Shown: positions 7,393-15,707 of the stretch, in pieces | Numbering within the stretch: position 1 is the stretch's first letter | How the letters are laid out: each line of letters opens with the position of its first letter | Origin: Verrucomicrobia bacterium TMED56 | GTDB lineage: Bacteria > Verrucomicrobiota > Verrucomicrobiia > Opitutales > Seribacteraceae | DNA: 15,843 nucleotides | Assembly: GCA_002167265.1 (NCBI GenBank) | Contig: NHDJ01000069.1 | Location: 18,763-34,605 of the forward strand | Direction: 5' to 3' | Notes under the pieces: generated by a model | The model's input: only the letters and a program-made list of their open reading frames with translations | Told to the model about the DNA's origin: nothing | The model's database searches: none | Program-made: the position numbers and the translations under genes

Positions 7393-8485
7393 CTCGGTTT
7401 TTGAGGTTAGCTATTCTTTTTTCAGCAGCACGTGCCGCAGCGGATTCGGGTGCCACTGTAACAGCCTCATTATAAAATTGCAAAGCTGGTCCATCCCCCA
7501 ATTCCTGCCAGTTGGTAAGGTAATATTTGCCGTATTCCTCTATATATGTACCTATCTCTAATTTACTTGCTGCTAATGTCTCGCGCATGAATTTTCTCCC
7601 CTCTTCAGCTAGTTCTTTTCTTTGGGAGTACTGAATATTTCGTAGCTTAAAATCTTTCTCAGTTTCATGAACTCCACGAGGTGGGATTTCTTGATACAAA
7701 ATCAGGTAATCTTCATAATAATTCAATGCCTTTACAGATTTCCCTTGGTCATAAGAGGAACCAGATGACATTTCCCTGTAAATATCAGCGGTTAAATAAT
7801 AGGCCTTTTCACACAAAAAGTTTTCTGGATATAAATTTATTATTCTTTGCAAAGCATCGATCGCCTCTTCTTCTCTGTCGTCTTTAATTGAAATTTCTGC
7901 AAGGGTCATGAGTGCCCTGGGTGCAAATTTGGGACCTTTGGCTAAACCAGCAATTTGGTTAAGCCTCATCCGGTCTTGACTGCCAGATCGAAACCTAGGC
8001 ACTAAACCCCATTTCTTAGGAAGTTTTTCATTAGCAAGCCGCTCAGCAACTCTCATCAAAGAAGAGGCAACTATATCAAACTCGTAGTCAGAATACGCTT
8101 GGGCGATTAATCTAAGAAGATCGAAAGATTTGCTCCAATCTCCTCTAGTTTCCCTGATCCTTGCTGCACGGAAAAGAGCTTCAGGACCAACCTTAAATTG
8201 TTTGGAATCAATTTTGACCAGAGCATCTGATCTTCTTTTGGAAAACTTTTCGTATAATGACAACGCCTTTCCGTATTCTCCCTTAAGCTCTAATGAATAA
8301 GCTTCTCTGAACCAATTAATCGCCTCGTTATTTTCATAAGGCTTTCGATTTTTGACAAAAAATCCTGTTCCTGGGAAAAGATATTCTTTTTCTTCTTCTT
8401 TATATCGAGAATTACTTTGCTGTCCAAGGAGAACAAAGGAAAATAAGGCATTTGAAATTATGATTGTTAACAGAAGTTTTGTCAT
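7385..8485 (-). CDS. BamD/YfiO-like tetratricopeptide-repeat envelope protein
   Basis: 366 residues from the ATG at 8485; a longer TTG form to 8515 would overlap fabH and put acidic residues before the signal sequence, so I prefer 8485. MTKLLLTIIISNALFSFVLLG is a signal peptide or N-terminal anchor, but there is no lipobox Cys, unlike classical BamD. The body is helical with TPR-like units, for example AINWFREAYSLELKGEYGKALSLYEKF written in two parts around residues 35-60, then PEALFRAARIRETRGDW, APRALMTLAEIS, EAIDALQRIINLYPENF and ALQFYNEAVTVAPES. This resembles the YfiO/BamD family of outer-membrane protein assembly factors. The position between fabH and the LptE-like gene supports an envelope-assembly role. 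It could also be an unrelated periplasmic TPR protein. Confidence 0.6.
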   Translation of the reverse strand: MTKLLLTIIISNALFSFVLLGQQSNSRYKEEEKEYLFPGTGFFVKNRKPYENNEAINWFREAYSLELKGEYGKALSLYEKFSKRRSDALVKIDSKQFKVGPEALFRAARIRETRGDWSKSFDLLRLIAQAYSDYEFDIVASSLMRVAERLANEKLPKKWGLVPRFRSGSQDRMRLNQIAGLAKGPKFAPRALMTLAEISIKDDREEEAIDALQRIINLYPENFLCEKAYYLTADIYREMSSGSSYDQGKSVKALNYYEDYLILYQEIPPRGVHETEKDFKLRNIQYSQRKELAEEGRKFMRETLAASKLEIGTYIEEYGKYYLTNWQELGDGPALQFYNEAVTVAPESAAARAAEKRIANLKNRVE

Positions 8486-8501
8486 AGTCAGAAATTTAAA
8501 T

Positions 8502-9503
8502 TCAAAATCGAACAAGTGTTGCCGACCAAGTCAAGCCTGCACCAAAAGCAACTAGTACTGCAAATTCACCAGTCTTAAACAATCCGGTTCTCATCGCTTC
8601 ATCAAGAGCCAAGGGAATGGAAGCTGCAGAGGTATTACCATGACGATCAAGATTGCAAAAAAACTTCTCCATAGGAATTTCTAATCTTTGAGCCATACTT
8701 TCAAAAATTCTGACATTCGCTTGGTGAGGAATCACATGAGAAATATCCGCAAGGTCCAAAGAATGATCTGCAAGTAATTCGCGAGTTGCCTTTTCCATAA
8801 CTCGTACAGCCGATTTAAATATTTCTCTGCCATTCATTTTGAGAAAATGCTCCCTCTCTCTAATCGTATTTGGGGAAGCAGGTTTTAATGAACCTCCTGC
8901 TGGTTGATGGAGCAATGTTGGGTTTGAACCGTCTGCACCTGAGCGAAATCCAAGCAATTCAGGGCCTTCTCCTCCAGAACTTAAAACAGCTGCTCCTGCT
9001 CCATCTCCGAAAAGAACACATGTAGTTCTATCTTCCCAGTCCATGATCGAAGACATTTTTTCTGCTCCAATTACCAATGCACATTTATATCGTCCGGATG
9101 AAAGCATGCTGTCCGCTACATCCAAAGAATATAAAAACCCTGAACAGGCTGCTTCTAGGTCAAAGCACGCAACTTGATTCAACCCCAATTTATGTTGCAA
9201 CAAGCACGCGGTTGAAGGAAAGGACATATCGGGAGTTATCGTAGCAACAATCACCAAATCTATTTGCTCAACTCCTATGCCGGCATTTCGAATCGCTTTT
9301 TTTGCCGCTAAGCAGGCGAGGTCACTTGTTGATTGTTTATCAGAAGCAATTCTCCTTTCGGATATGCCAGTTCTAGAATAAATCCATTCATCCGAAGTTT
9401 CCACCTTTTGACTCAGTTCTACATTTCCAAGAATCTTTTCTGGGACATAGGAACCAATTCCCAAAATTACGCTCGATTTTTTTCCGGTAATTTCTTCGCT
9501 CAT
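8502..9503 (-). CDS. fabH: beta-ketoacyl-ACP synthase III
   Basis: Starts type II fatty acid synthesis by condensing acetyl-CoA (or a branched acyl-CoA) with malonyl-ACP; cytosolic thiolase fold. 333 residues, slightly above the E. coli length. The catalytic triad is complete: Cys120 in AACSGF, His260 in IPHQAN and Asn290 in HGNTSAAS. The N-terminal DEWIYSRTGISERR (39-51) and the C-terminal AFGAGLTWSATLVRF are also typical. Its ATG overlaps the plsX stop as ATGA, so translation is probably coupled, and plsX-fabH is a widely conserved pair. The BamD-like ATG lies 16 bases after its stop. No truncation or missing residue is seen. Confidence 0.97.
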   Translation of the reverse strand: MSEEITGKKSSVILGIGSYVPEKILGNVELSQKVETSDEWIYSRTGISERRIASDKQSTSDLACLAAKKAIRNAGIGVEQIDLVIVATITPDMSFPSTACLLQHKLGLNQVACFDLEAACSGFLYSLDVADSMLSSGRYKCALVIGAEKMSSIMDWEDRTTCVLFGDGAGAAVLSSGGEGPELLGFRSGADGSNPTLLHQPAGGSLKPASPNTIREREHFLKMNGREIFKSAVRVMEKATRELLADHSLDLADISHVIPHQANVRIFESMAQRLEIPMEKFFCNLDRHGNTSAASIPLALDEAMRTGLFKTGEFAVLVAFGAGLTWSATLVRF

Positions 9504-10582
9504 TCTGTTGATTTAGCCGATGCCTCAGGAAAAAGTTCGGGACGGAAAATTTCGTTAGCTTCTGATATATCTATTGCCATTTGGGCAAGCATGTCATGCT
9601 GGACAAGATCAAGTGCAATTTTCACTGCTCCACTTATATGATTCCGATTTGAAGATCCATGTGCTTTGATTACATTTTGTGTTAGTCCCAACAAAGGAGC
9701 CCCTCCAAACTGTTCAGGATTAATTCTTTGTTTCAAGCTTTTAAAGGCACCTTTTGATAACAATGCTCCGGTCTTTCGTAAAGCGTTTCTACGTAATTCT
9801 TCATCCAAAAAAGAACTTATAAGCTTACTTAAAGATTCGCACGCCTTCAGAACAATATTACCCACAAATCCGTCGCATACAACTACATCAACCGCATTTT
9901 CAAAAATTTGAAAACCTTCAATTAATCCGCTGTAATTAATAATGCTACCGTCAATTTCCTTTAGCATCGAATGGGTTTCATTAATCATTTCATTTCCCTT
10001 GCCCTCTTCTGTCCCGATTGTTAACAGACCGATCTTTGGGCGCACCAAGCCGAGTGCGACTCGGGCATAATTTGATCCAAGAATCGCATTTTGAGCGATG
10101 TGATAGGGCTTCGCATGAGGATTAGCTCCCGCATCCAAGAGGGTAAAGTATCTCTCCCTGCCTGGCCAAATAGTGCATAGGGCTGGACGCTCAACCCCTT
10201 CAAGAGTTCTAAGACGAATTGTACTGCCCGCCATCAGACAACCTGTGTTACCACAGCTCAATAAAGCTTGAGCTTCTTGGTCCTTAACACTTTTTAAAGC
10301 CAGTGCCATTGAAGAATTTTTTTTACCTTTAATTCCCGCAATAGGCTTCTCGTCCATTTCAACTACTTCTGGTGCATGCCTGACTTCAACCTGTCCGTTT
10401 TGAAGGTTTTCAAACTTCGAGATGTGATTCTGCAAAATTTCGTCCTTTCCAAAAAGTAAGAATTTTGTTCCGCGAGGGGATACATCCAAAGCAATTGAAA
10501 CACCTGCTACAACTTCTGCTGCACCCCGATCGCTCCCCATTGCATCAACAGCAAGGGTAACTTTAGCCTCGGAAGAGTTCAT
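9500..10582 (-). CDS. plsX: phosphate acyltransferase
   Basis: Converts acyl-ACP to acyl-phosphate, the donor for PlsY in glycerophospholipid synthesis; peripheral at the inner membrane. 360 residues. VTLAVDAMGSDRGA (8-21) is the diagnostic N-terminal signature. Further family marks are GKKNSSMALAL, LLSCGNTGCLM, TLLDAGAN, LLTIGTEEGKG, VVCDGFVGNIVLKACE and NPEQFGGAPLLG. It follows rpmF by 20 bases and overlaps fabH by 4, giving the conserved rpmF-plsX-fabH order. The C-terminus runs a little past the usual end (EANEIFRPELFPEASAKSTE, cut here at 20 residues). No Shine-Dalgarno motif is visible before the ATG. Confidence 0.97.
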   Translation of the reverse strand: MNSSEAKVTLAVDAMGSDRGAAEVVAGVSIALDVSPRGTKFLLFGKDEILQNHISKFENLQNGQVEVRHAPEVVEMDEKPIAGIKGKKNSSMALALKSVKDQEAQALLSCGNTGCLMAGSTIRLRTLEGVERPALCTIWPGRERYFTLLDAGANPHAKPYHIAQNAILGSNYARVALGLVRPKIGLLTIGTEEGKGNEMINETHSMLKEIDGSIINYSGLIEGFQIFENAVDVVVCDGFVGNIVLKACESLSKLISSFLDEELRRNALRKTGALLSKGAFKSLKQRINPEQFGGAPLLGLTQNVIKAHGSSNRNHISGAVKIALDLVQHDMLAQMAIDISEANEIFRPELFPEASAKSTE

Positions 10583-10602
10583 GCCGAAGCTGTGCTCTTG
10601 AA

Positions 10603-10779
10603 TTATATCTCTACGTCTAGAACTTGCTTGCCTCGATACTGACCGGTTTCAGGATTGACGCGGTGAGAACGGGAAAAAGTTCCATCTGCTTCTTTTACAA
10701 GTAAAGGTGCTTCGAAACGATTAGCTCCTCTACGCTTACGACTTCTTTGCTTGGATTGTTTTCTTTTAGGCTGTCCCAT
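10603..10779 (-). CDS. rpmF: 50S ribosomal protein L32, cysteine-free form
   Basis: 58 residues beginning MGQPKRKQSKQRSRKRRG, the normal basic N-terminus of L32 (compare MAVPKRKTS). The frame runs open to an upstream ATG at 10842, but that overlaps uppP and lacks homology, so the start at 10779 is chosen. Many bacterial L32 proteins have two CxxC pairs for zinc; this one has no Cys, and the region reads KEADGTFSRSHRVNPETGQY followed by RGKQV. The protein is therefore the zinc-independent type. It lies in the conserved rpmF-plsX-fabH order. The usual upstream neighbour, the DUF177/YceD gene, is missing; uppP takes its place, with a 52-base gap. Confidence 0.95.
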   Translation of the reverse strand: MGQPKRKQSKQRSRKRRGANRFEAPLLVKEADGTFSRSHRVNPETGQYRGKQVLDVEI

Positions 10780-10831
10780 AATCACTAAGATAATAATTCG
10801 TTCATATTCGTCAAGGTCAGACCACAATGAA

Positions 10832-11794
10832 TCAATCAACAAAATAAAGGGTGAAAATAACTATGGAGAGTATAATTCGATAGAATACAAAAACTCCTAA
10901 TCCTCTCCTCGTCAGGTAACCAACAAGCCAAAAGACAGAAAGACCTGCAGAAATCCCTGCAACAAAACATCCAACTAAAACAGGCCCAATCGTGAGATAT
11001 TCACTCATGGAAGCCCACTTAGTAAATCCCTTGTAGCCAGCAGCGGCTGTTAATGTAACTAGCCCAAGCAGAAAACTGAATTCCGCAGCATGGGTTCTTT
11101 TCAATCCTACGATGTATCCTCCAACGATTGTCATCATAGAACGACTGGTACCAGGCCACATTGCAAAACACTGAAGAAACCCGATGAAAACAGATGACTT
11201 GATCGTCAAGCTTTCGATGGATTTTTCTTCTGTATTTGAAGGGGATTCATCTCGAGCTTTTTTGTTTCGCTCCGCCCACCACATAAAAATTGCTCCTGCC
11301 AATAAAGCTACAGCTATTGGCAAGAGTCCGAAAAGATAGCTCTCAATCAAATCGTCCAAAAGAACGCCCAGAAAAGCAGCGGGTAAAAATGCCATCACAA
11401 GGTTAATGAAAAGTTTTCTGCCCTTATCGTCGCGACCAAATATCCCTGCAAACATCGACCAAACTCGTGATCTGTAAATTAATGCAACTGCTAAAATAGC
11501 TCCTGATTGTATAACGATTAAATATGCATGTAAAGCTTGCTGCTGGATGGAATTCGATTTTCCAGAGCCTAATAATTCACTTGTTATAACAAGGTGACCA
11601 GTCGATGAAATTGGGAGGAATTCAGTTACACCTTCAACGAGACCATAAATTACTGCATCTTTATAGCTCATTGTAGTTGGACTGATGTCCTCTTTCGAAT
11701 CATTCACCAAAGCAATATCTTTTGCTGAAGACTTAAAAGTAAAGGCAAGTAAACTTAATACGATAAGGTGCAAAAAGGGTTGTCGAAAAGGCAT
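10832..11794 (-). CDS. uppP: undecaprenyl-diphosphatase with N-terminal extension
   Basis: Inner-membrane enzyme (BacA family) that dephosphorylates undecaprenyl diphosphate, recycling the lipid carrier for peptidoglycan and O-antigen. The two catalytic signatures are EGVTEFLPISSTGH (54-67) and PGTSRSM (214-220, with the conserved Arg). Several hydrophobic spans follow, and a charged loop lies at about 175-198. As written it has 320 residues, longer than the common 265-280, because of a hydrophobic N-terminal segment (8-19) ending near SSAKD that looks like a signal peptide. An internal ATG at 11671 (MSYKDAV) would give a normal-length 279-residue protein. I keep the long form because a promoter-like sequence lies just upstream of 11794 and the extension looks like real protein. 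It is probably the first gene of the seven-gene cluster. Confidence 0.92.
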   Translation of the reverse strand: MPFRQPFLHLIVLSLLAFTFKSSAKDIALVNDSKEDISPTTMSYKDAVIYGLVEGVTEFLPISSTGHLVITSELLGSGKSNSIQQQALHAYLIVIQSGAILAVALIYRSRVWSMFAGIFGRDDKGRKLFINLVMAFLPAAFLGVLLDDLIESYLFGLLPIAVALLAGAIFMWWAERNKKARDESPSNTEEKSIESLTIKSSVFIGFLQCFAMWPGTSRSMMTIVGGYIVGLKRTHAAEFSFLLGLVTLTAAAGYKGFTKWASMSEYLTIGPVLVGCFVAGISAGLSVFWLVGYLTRRGLGVFVFYRIILSIVIFTLYFVD

Positions 11795-11828
11795 AATTGG
11801 GTTCTACAAGAAAATATGTTGCACAAGC

Positions 11829-11860
11829 TTACAATTATCCACAAACCAGTAAATCGTCAA
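11829..11860 (-). promoter_or_regulatory. candidate promoter for the uppP-rpe cluster
   Basis: On the minus strand TTGACG (11855-11860) and GATAAT are separated by 15 bases; each matches five of six consensus sigma-70 bases, although the spacing is two bases short. Transcription would begin near 11822, leaving a leader of roughly 30 bases before the uppP ATG at 11794. The -35 box touches the trpD ATG, so the two promoters would overlap. Verrucomicrobial promoter preferences are not known to me, hence low confidence. Confidence 0.3.
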
Positions 11861-12921
11861 TGAATGATACCTCTCAATTATCTGCTTCTTCCAAAAAATT
11901 GAAAAGCAATCAGAATCTGTCTCAGGGAGAACTAACTGATTGTATTCAAGAAATCACCAAAGAATCAGTTTCTCTGATCGACAAAAAAGATTTCCTGAAA
12001 TCACTTGCTAAAAAAGGAGAGACAGAGGAAGAATTTGAGGTATTTGTTAGGGAATTTAGGAAATTGTCAATTGACCCAGAATTAGGGGATATTACCAACA
12101 GAGCGATTGATCTTTGCGGTACGGGGGGTGATCGGGCTCATAGTTTCAACATTTCTACATTTGTCTCTTTTCTCGTAGCAAGTGCAGGCGTGCCTGTGAT
12201 CAAGCACGGTAATCGCTCTGTAAGTTCCAAATGTGGAAGTGCAGATCTTATCGAGGCAATTGGGATTCCAATAAATCCGACTAAAGAAAAAATTAGGGAA
12301 GGGCTGAAAGAACTCGGCTATTGCTTTCTTTTTGCACCTCATTTTCATCCATCTTTCAAGCACATCGGACCTGTTCGAAAAGAGTTGGCAAAAGAGAGCA
12401 TTATAACAATTTTCAATCTTTTAGGCCCGACTATCAACCCTGCTAAACCTGCGTATCAACTTCTCGGAGTCTTTGATGAGTTTCATATGCAAAAAATAGG
12501 CAACTCGCTGAGTGCAAATGGTGTACGATCTGGTCTGGTCGTGCATGGATTAGTTTCCAATGAAGAAGTCAGAGGCGTTGATGAATTAACCAATTGCGGC
12601 GACAACAGGATTTTTGGAATTGGTGAAAAAAGTACCTCGATGAAAGAAACATGGACTCCATCAAAATGGAGTCAGAACTATGGCTCATTCTCCGACCTTA
12701 CTGGCGGAAGTCTTAATGAAAATTTGGAGATCATGAAAAAGTTACTATCCGGGAATGCCCCCGATGCATTACTTGCAACTGTTCTAATTAATGCATCGAC
12801 TGCCTTTTGGATTTATGGTCGTTGTCAATCTCTTGAGGAAGGTATCGAGTTGTCGCAATCTCTACTCACAAATGGCACCCTTCAAAGATGGATCAATAAA
12901 GTGAGTGATTTTTATAAATGA
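11860..12921 (+). CDS. trpD: anthranilate phosphoribosyltransferase
   Basis: Second step of tryptophan synthesis: anthranilate + PRPP to phosphoribosyl-anthranilate; cytosolic. I start at the ATG at 11860 (353 residues), since the in-frame TTG at 11797 adds 21 residues unlike the family. The N-terminal helical domain is followed by the PRPP loop GTGGDRAHSFNIST (87-100), KHGNRSVSSKCGSAD (115-129), the anthranilate-binding Arg in HIGPVRKEL (168-176), FNLLGPTINPA, and the Mg-binding Asp-Glu in GVDELT. All key residues are present, so activity is expected. No other trp gene is in the window. The stop overlaps the glmM start as ATGA, indicating translational coupling of two unrelated pathways. Confidence 0.94.
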   Translation: MNDTSQLSASSKKLKSNQNLSQGELTDCIQEITKESVSLIDKKDFLKSLAKKGETEEEFEVFVREFRKLSIDPELGDITNRAIDLCGTGGDRAHSFNISTFVSFLVASAGVPVIKHGNRSVSSKCGSADLIEAIGIPINPTKEKIREGLKELGYCFLFAPHFHPSFKHIGPVRKELAKESIITIFNLLGPTINPAKPAYQLLGVFDEFHMQKIGNSLSANGVRSGLVVHGLVSNEEVRGVDELTNCGDNRIFGIGEKSTSMKETWTPSKWSQNYGSFSDLTGGSLNENLEIMKKLLSGNAPDALLATVLINASTAFWIYGRCQSLEEGIELSQSLLTNGTLQRWINKVSDFYK

Positions 12922-14252
12922 ACCAACTCCTGAAATATTTTGGGACCGACGGTATTCGTGGATCATATGGCGGAAAAATAATTAATGAAGATTTTGCATT
13001 TTCATTAGGCAAAGCCATTTCTGTCCATTTCCAAAAAAAACATCACCAAACATCTTTTTTGTTAGCACGTGATACTCGAACTTCTGGAGAGTCCCTATTG
13101 AATGCATTACGTTGTGGACTGAGGGAAATGAACTCAGAGTCCGAAGATCTTGGTGTATTGCCGACCCCTGCCCTGGCTTTTTCGGTCACAGCTTCTGATC
13201 AATGTATTGGCATAATGATTACCGCTTCTCATAACCATCATTCTGATAATGGATTTAAGATAATTTCCTCGCAGGGTGGGAAATTGAGTCAGAATGAAGA
13301 AACCCAAATTGAATCAGTTCTGGAGCCCAATAAATTTCCTTCCCCTATCTCAAACTTACTTCCTAATGATCAAGTCAAATATGTAGAGCAATATTCTCAA
13401 AACCTTTTATCTAAATTCGAGAGTGCATTCCTAAAAGGATTAAAAATAGTAGTTGACCTTTCTAACGGGGCAACGCGACAAGTTACTCCAAGAATACTTC
13501 AAGAATTCGGAGCTGAAGTTATCCCAATTAACCAAAGGAATGGGCTGATCAACAACGAAGTTGGTTCAGAGTTTGTTTCCGGATTAGGCCAAAAAGTACT
13601 TGAGACAAATGCTGATTTGGGATTTGCCCATGATGGAGATGGTGATCGCGTCATATTTGTCAGTGAAAAGGGTAATGAAATACCTGGTGATCAAATCCTC
13701 GGAATGCTTGCATTGCACAACAAGAAGAAACAAACTTTAAAAGGAAATGGATTCGTGGCTACGATTCACAGTAACTCTGGGCTTGAAGATGCTATGAACA
13801 AAAATGGCCTACAATTGCATCGTGCCGATGTGGGAGACCGTAATGTTTTCGCACTTATGAAGTCATTAAAATGCAATTGGGGTGGTGAATCCTCCGGTCA
13901 CATCATTTGTACTGATTATCTTAATACTGGGGACGGACTCTTTTCTGCTCTTTCAGTTTTGCAATGTATACAATCATCAAAGAAAAAAATTACTGAACTT
14001 TGTAAACCAATAAAACTTTGGCCATCATATTCCGGTGCAGTTGTAGTTGAGGAAAAGAAACCGCTTGAAGACCTTAAGGAACTGCAAGATTGCCTTAAGG
14101 AAGTGAAAGCTGGCTTCAACGGGAAAGGTCGAGTTTTAGTAAGGTATTCAGGTACTGAATCAAAAGTCAGAATTCTTGTGGAATCCAAGTCTTCTGAGTC
14201 AGCACAGGAAAGTTATTTGAGAATTTCACAAACGTTTACAGATTTTTATTAG
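12918..14252 (+). CDS. glmM: phosphoglucosamine mutase
   Basis: Converts glucosamine 6-phosphate to glucosamine 1-phosphate for UDP-GlcNAc, feeding peptidoglycan and LPS; cytosolic. 444 residues, the family norm. Motifs in order: FGTDGIRG (8-15), the active-site phosphoserine loop ITASHNHHSDNG with Ser104 (101-112; most relatives have SASHNPYEDNG), the metal loop DGDGDR (239-244), the sugar-binding loop GGESSGH (322-328; commonly GGEQSGH), and the phosphate-binding loop RYSGTESKVR (409-418). The length and the RYSGTE form favour GlmM over the longer phosphomannomutase/phosphoglucomutase relatives. It is coupled to trpD by a 4-base overlap; the TPR gene begins 50 bases downstream. No Shine-Dalgarno motif lies close to the start. 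Confidence 0.94.
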   Translation: MNQLLKYFGTDGIRGSYGGKIINEDFAFSLGKAISVHFQKKHHQTSFLLARDTRTSGESLLNALRCGLREMNSESEDLGVLPTPALAFSVTASDQCIGIMITASHNHHSDNGFKIISSQGGKLSQNEETQIESVLEPNKFPSPISNLLPNDQVKYVEQYSQNLLSKFESAFLKGLKIVVDLSNGATRQVTPRILQEFGAEVIPINQRNGLINNEVGSEFVSGLGQKVLETNADLGFAHDGDGDRVIFVSEKGNEIPGDQILGMLALHNKKKQTLKGNGFVATIHSNSGLEDAMNKNGLQLHRADVGDRNVFALMKSLKCNWGGESSGHIICTDYLNTGDGLFSALSVLQCIQSSKKKITELCKPIKLWPSYSGAVVVEEKKPLEDLKELQDCLKEVKAGFNGKGRVLVRYSGTESKVRILVESKSSESAQESYLRISQTFTDFY

Positions 14253-14302
14253 ATTTTGTTCGCTTTTACTGTTTTTCGTCTTATCTCAAGTTAATTGCCC
14301 CA

Positions 14303-15706
14303 ATGATTCAGGAAAAGACTATTTCAGAACTTGAAGATCGTCAGATCAAACAAATTGCCGCTGCAGACAAAGCTATCAGCTCAAATCCTAATTATTCTTT
14401 GGAAATTTATTCGGCCATACTCAAATTAGAACCTGGATGCTTGGATTTACGCAAGAAGCTCAGAACCCTTCAATTAAGAATGGCTCAGAATTCGAGCAAA
14501 GGATTGTCTGGTCTTTTCGGAAAAGTTACTGCAGCCCCTTTTATGTTTAGAGGAAAAACAGATAAGAATCCTGCTCAAACTTTAGCTAAAGCAGAAGATT
14601 TGATTGAAAAATCTGTAGTTAACGACATGGCCCACCTTATGCTGGTGGAAGCCGCTCGTAATTTGGATATGAAACAAACTGTCGTTTTTGGGCTGGAAAC
14701 TATCAGGCAAATAAATCCCAAAGACATCAAAAATCTCAAGGATCTTGGTAATGCATACTTAGAAGTTGGAGATACCGAGAAAACCATAGCCATCGGCAAT
14801 GAAATTCAAAAGATAAATCCAAGTGACGGAGATGCTGAGGATTTAATGAAAAGAGCTTCAGTCGCTGTCGCTATGGACAAGGGAAAGTGGGAAGAATCTG
14901 AAGATTTTCGCAATCAACTTAAAGATGAAGCCGAAGCACAATCTTTAGAACAAGCGTCAAAAGCGGTCAACGACGCCAAAGGTCTTGAAGAGTTGATTCG
15001 TCAAGCATATGCCCAATGGGAACAAGAACCAAATAACCTCAATCACTACAGGCAGTTGAGTGATCTTTATCACAGGTATGGTGATCTGGAAAACGCTATT
15101 GCATGGATTCAGGAGGCAAGAAAACAAGAAGCTGGAAAGGCAGATGTATCCCTGGAAGAGAAAGAACGCATTCTAACGCTAGAATATTTCGACGATCAAA
15201 TAGATCAATGGGAGAAAAAATCTCACGAGAGCCCCAATGATCAGGCAACTAAGACCTCTTGGGAAGAAGCCATTTCCAATCGCAAGCTTTATCAGAAAAG
15301 CCAGCTTGAATCTCTTGTTCAAAGATATCCAAACGATTTTGGATACCGGTATGAACTAGGGGTAATATTGTTTGAGGAAGAAGACTATGAAAGCTGCCTA
15401 GCCCATTTCCAATTAGCCCAGAAAAACGCTAAGGTTCGATTAGACGCCATACTTTTCCTGGGAAGAGCATATAGTAGAAAGAACTTTTTTGATTTAGCCA
15501 TAGAACAATTCAACCTTTTGAAATCGGAGATTCAAATAATGGATGATCGCAAAAAAGAAACCATTTATGAGCTCGGGTGTTGTTATGAAGCCATGGGTAA
15601 GGGAAATGAAGCCATGGAGGAATTTAAATTGGTTTACTCTTCTGATATTTCGTTCCGCGATGTCGCCGAAAAAATCAACGCATTCTACAACCAAGCTAAA
15701 ACTTAA
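14303..15706 (+). CDS. cytoplasmic tetratricopeptide-repeat protein
   Basis: 467 residues with no signal peptide or membrane span, so cytoplasmic. The N-terminal third has a TPR-like pair (SNPNYSLEIYSAILKLEPG) and a Gly/Phe-containing linker near residues 65-90 (GLSGLFGKVTAAPFMFRGK). After that come helical repeat units: LKDLGNAYLEVGDTEKTIAI, YRQLSDLYHRYGDLENAIAW, YRYELGVILFEEEDYESCLA and, near the C-terminus, YELGCCYEAMGKGNEAMEEF. The middle (about 210-340) is charged and probably coiled-coil-like. The protein is likely a scaffold; I do not recognise a specific partner. It follows glmM by 50 bases with no visible terminator, so it may be cotranscribed with trpD-glmM. Its stop lies one base from the 3' end of the convergent tRNA-Ser. 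Confidence 0.75.
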   Translation: MIQEKTISELEDRQIKQIAAADKAISSNPNYSLEIYSAILKLEPGCLDLRKKLRTLQLRMAQNSSKGLSGLFGKVTAAPFMFRGKTDKNPAQTLAKAEDLIEKSVVNDMAHLMLVEAARNLDMKQTVVFGLETIRQINPKDIKNLKDLGNAYLEVGDTEKTIAIGNEIQKINPSDGDAEDLMKRASVAVAMDKGKWEESEDFRNQLKDEAEAQSLEQASKAVNDAKGLEELIRQAYAQWEQEPNNLNHYRQLSDLYHRYGDLENAIAWIQEARKQEAGKADVSLEEKERILTLEYFDDQIDQWEKKSHESPNDQATKTSWEEAISNRKLYQKSQLESLVQRYPNDFGYRYELGVILFEEEDYESCLAHFQLAQKNAKVRLDAILFLGRAYSRKNFFDLAIEQFNLLKSEIQIMDDRKKETIYELGCCYEAMGKGNEAMEEFKLVYSSDISFRDVAEKINAFYNQAKT

Positions 15707-15707
15707 A

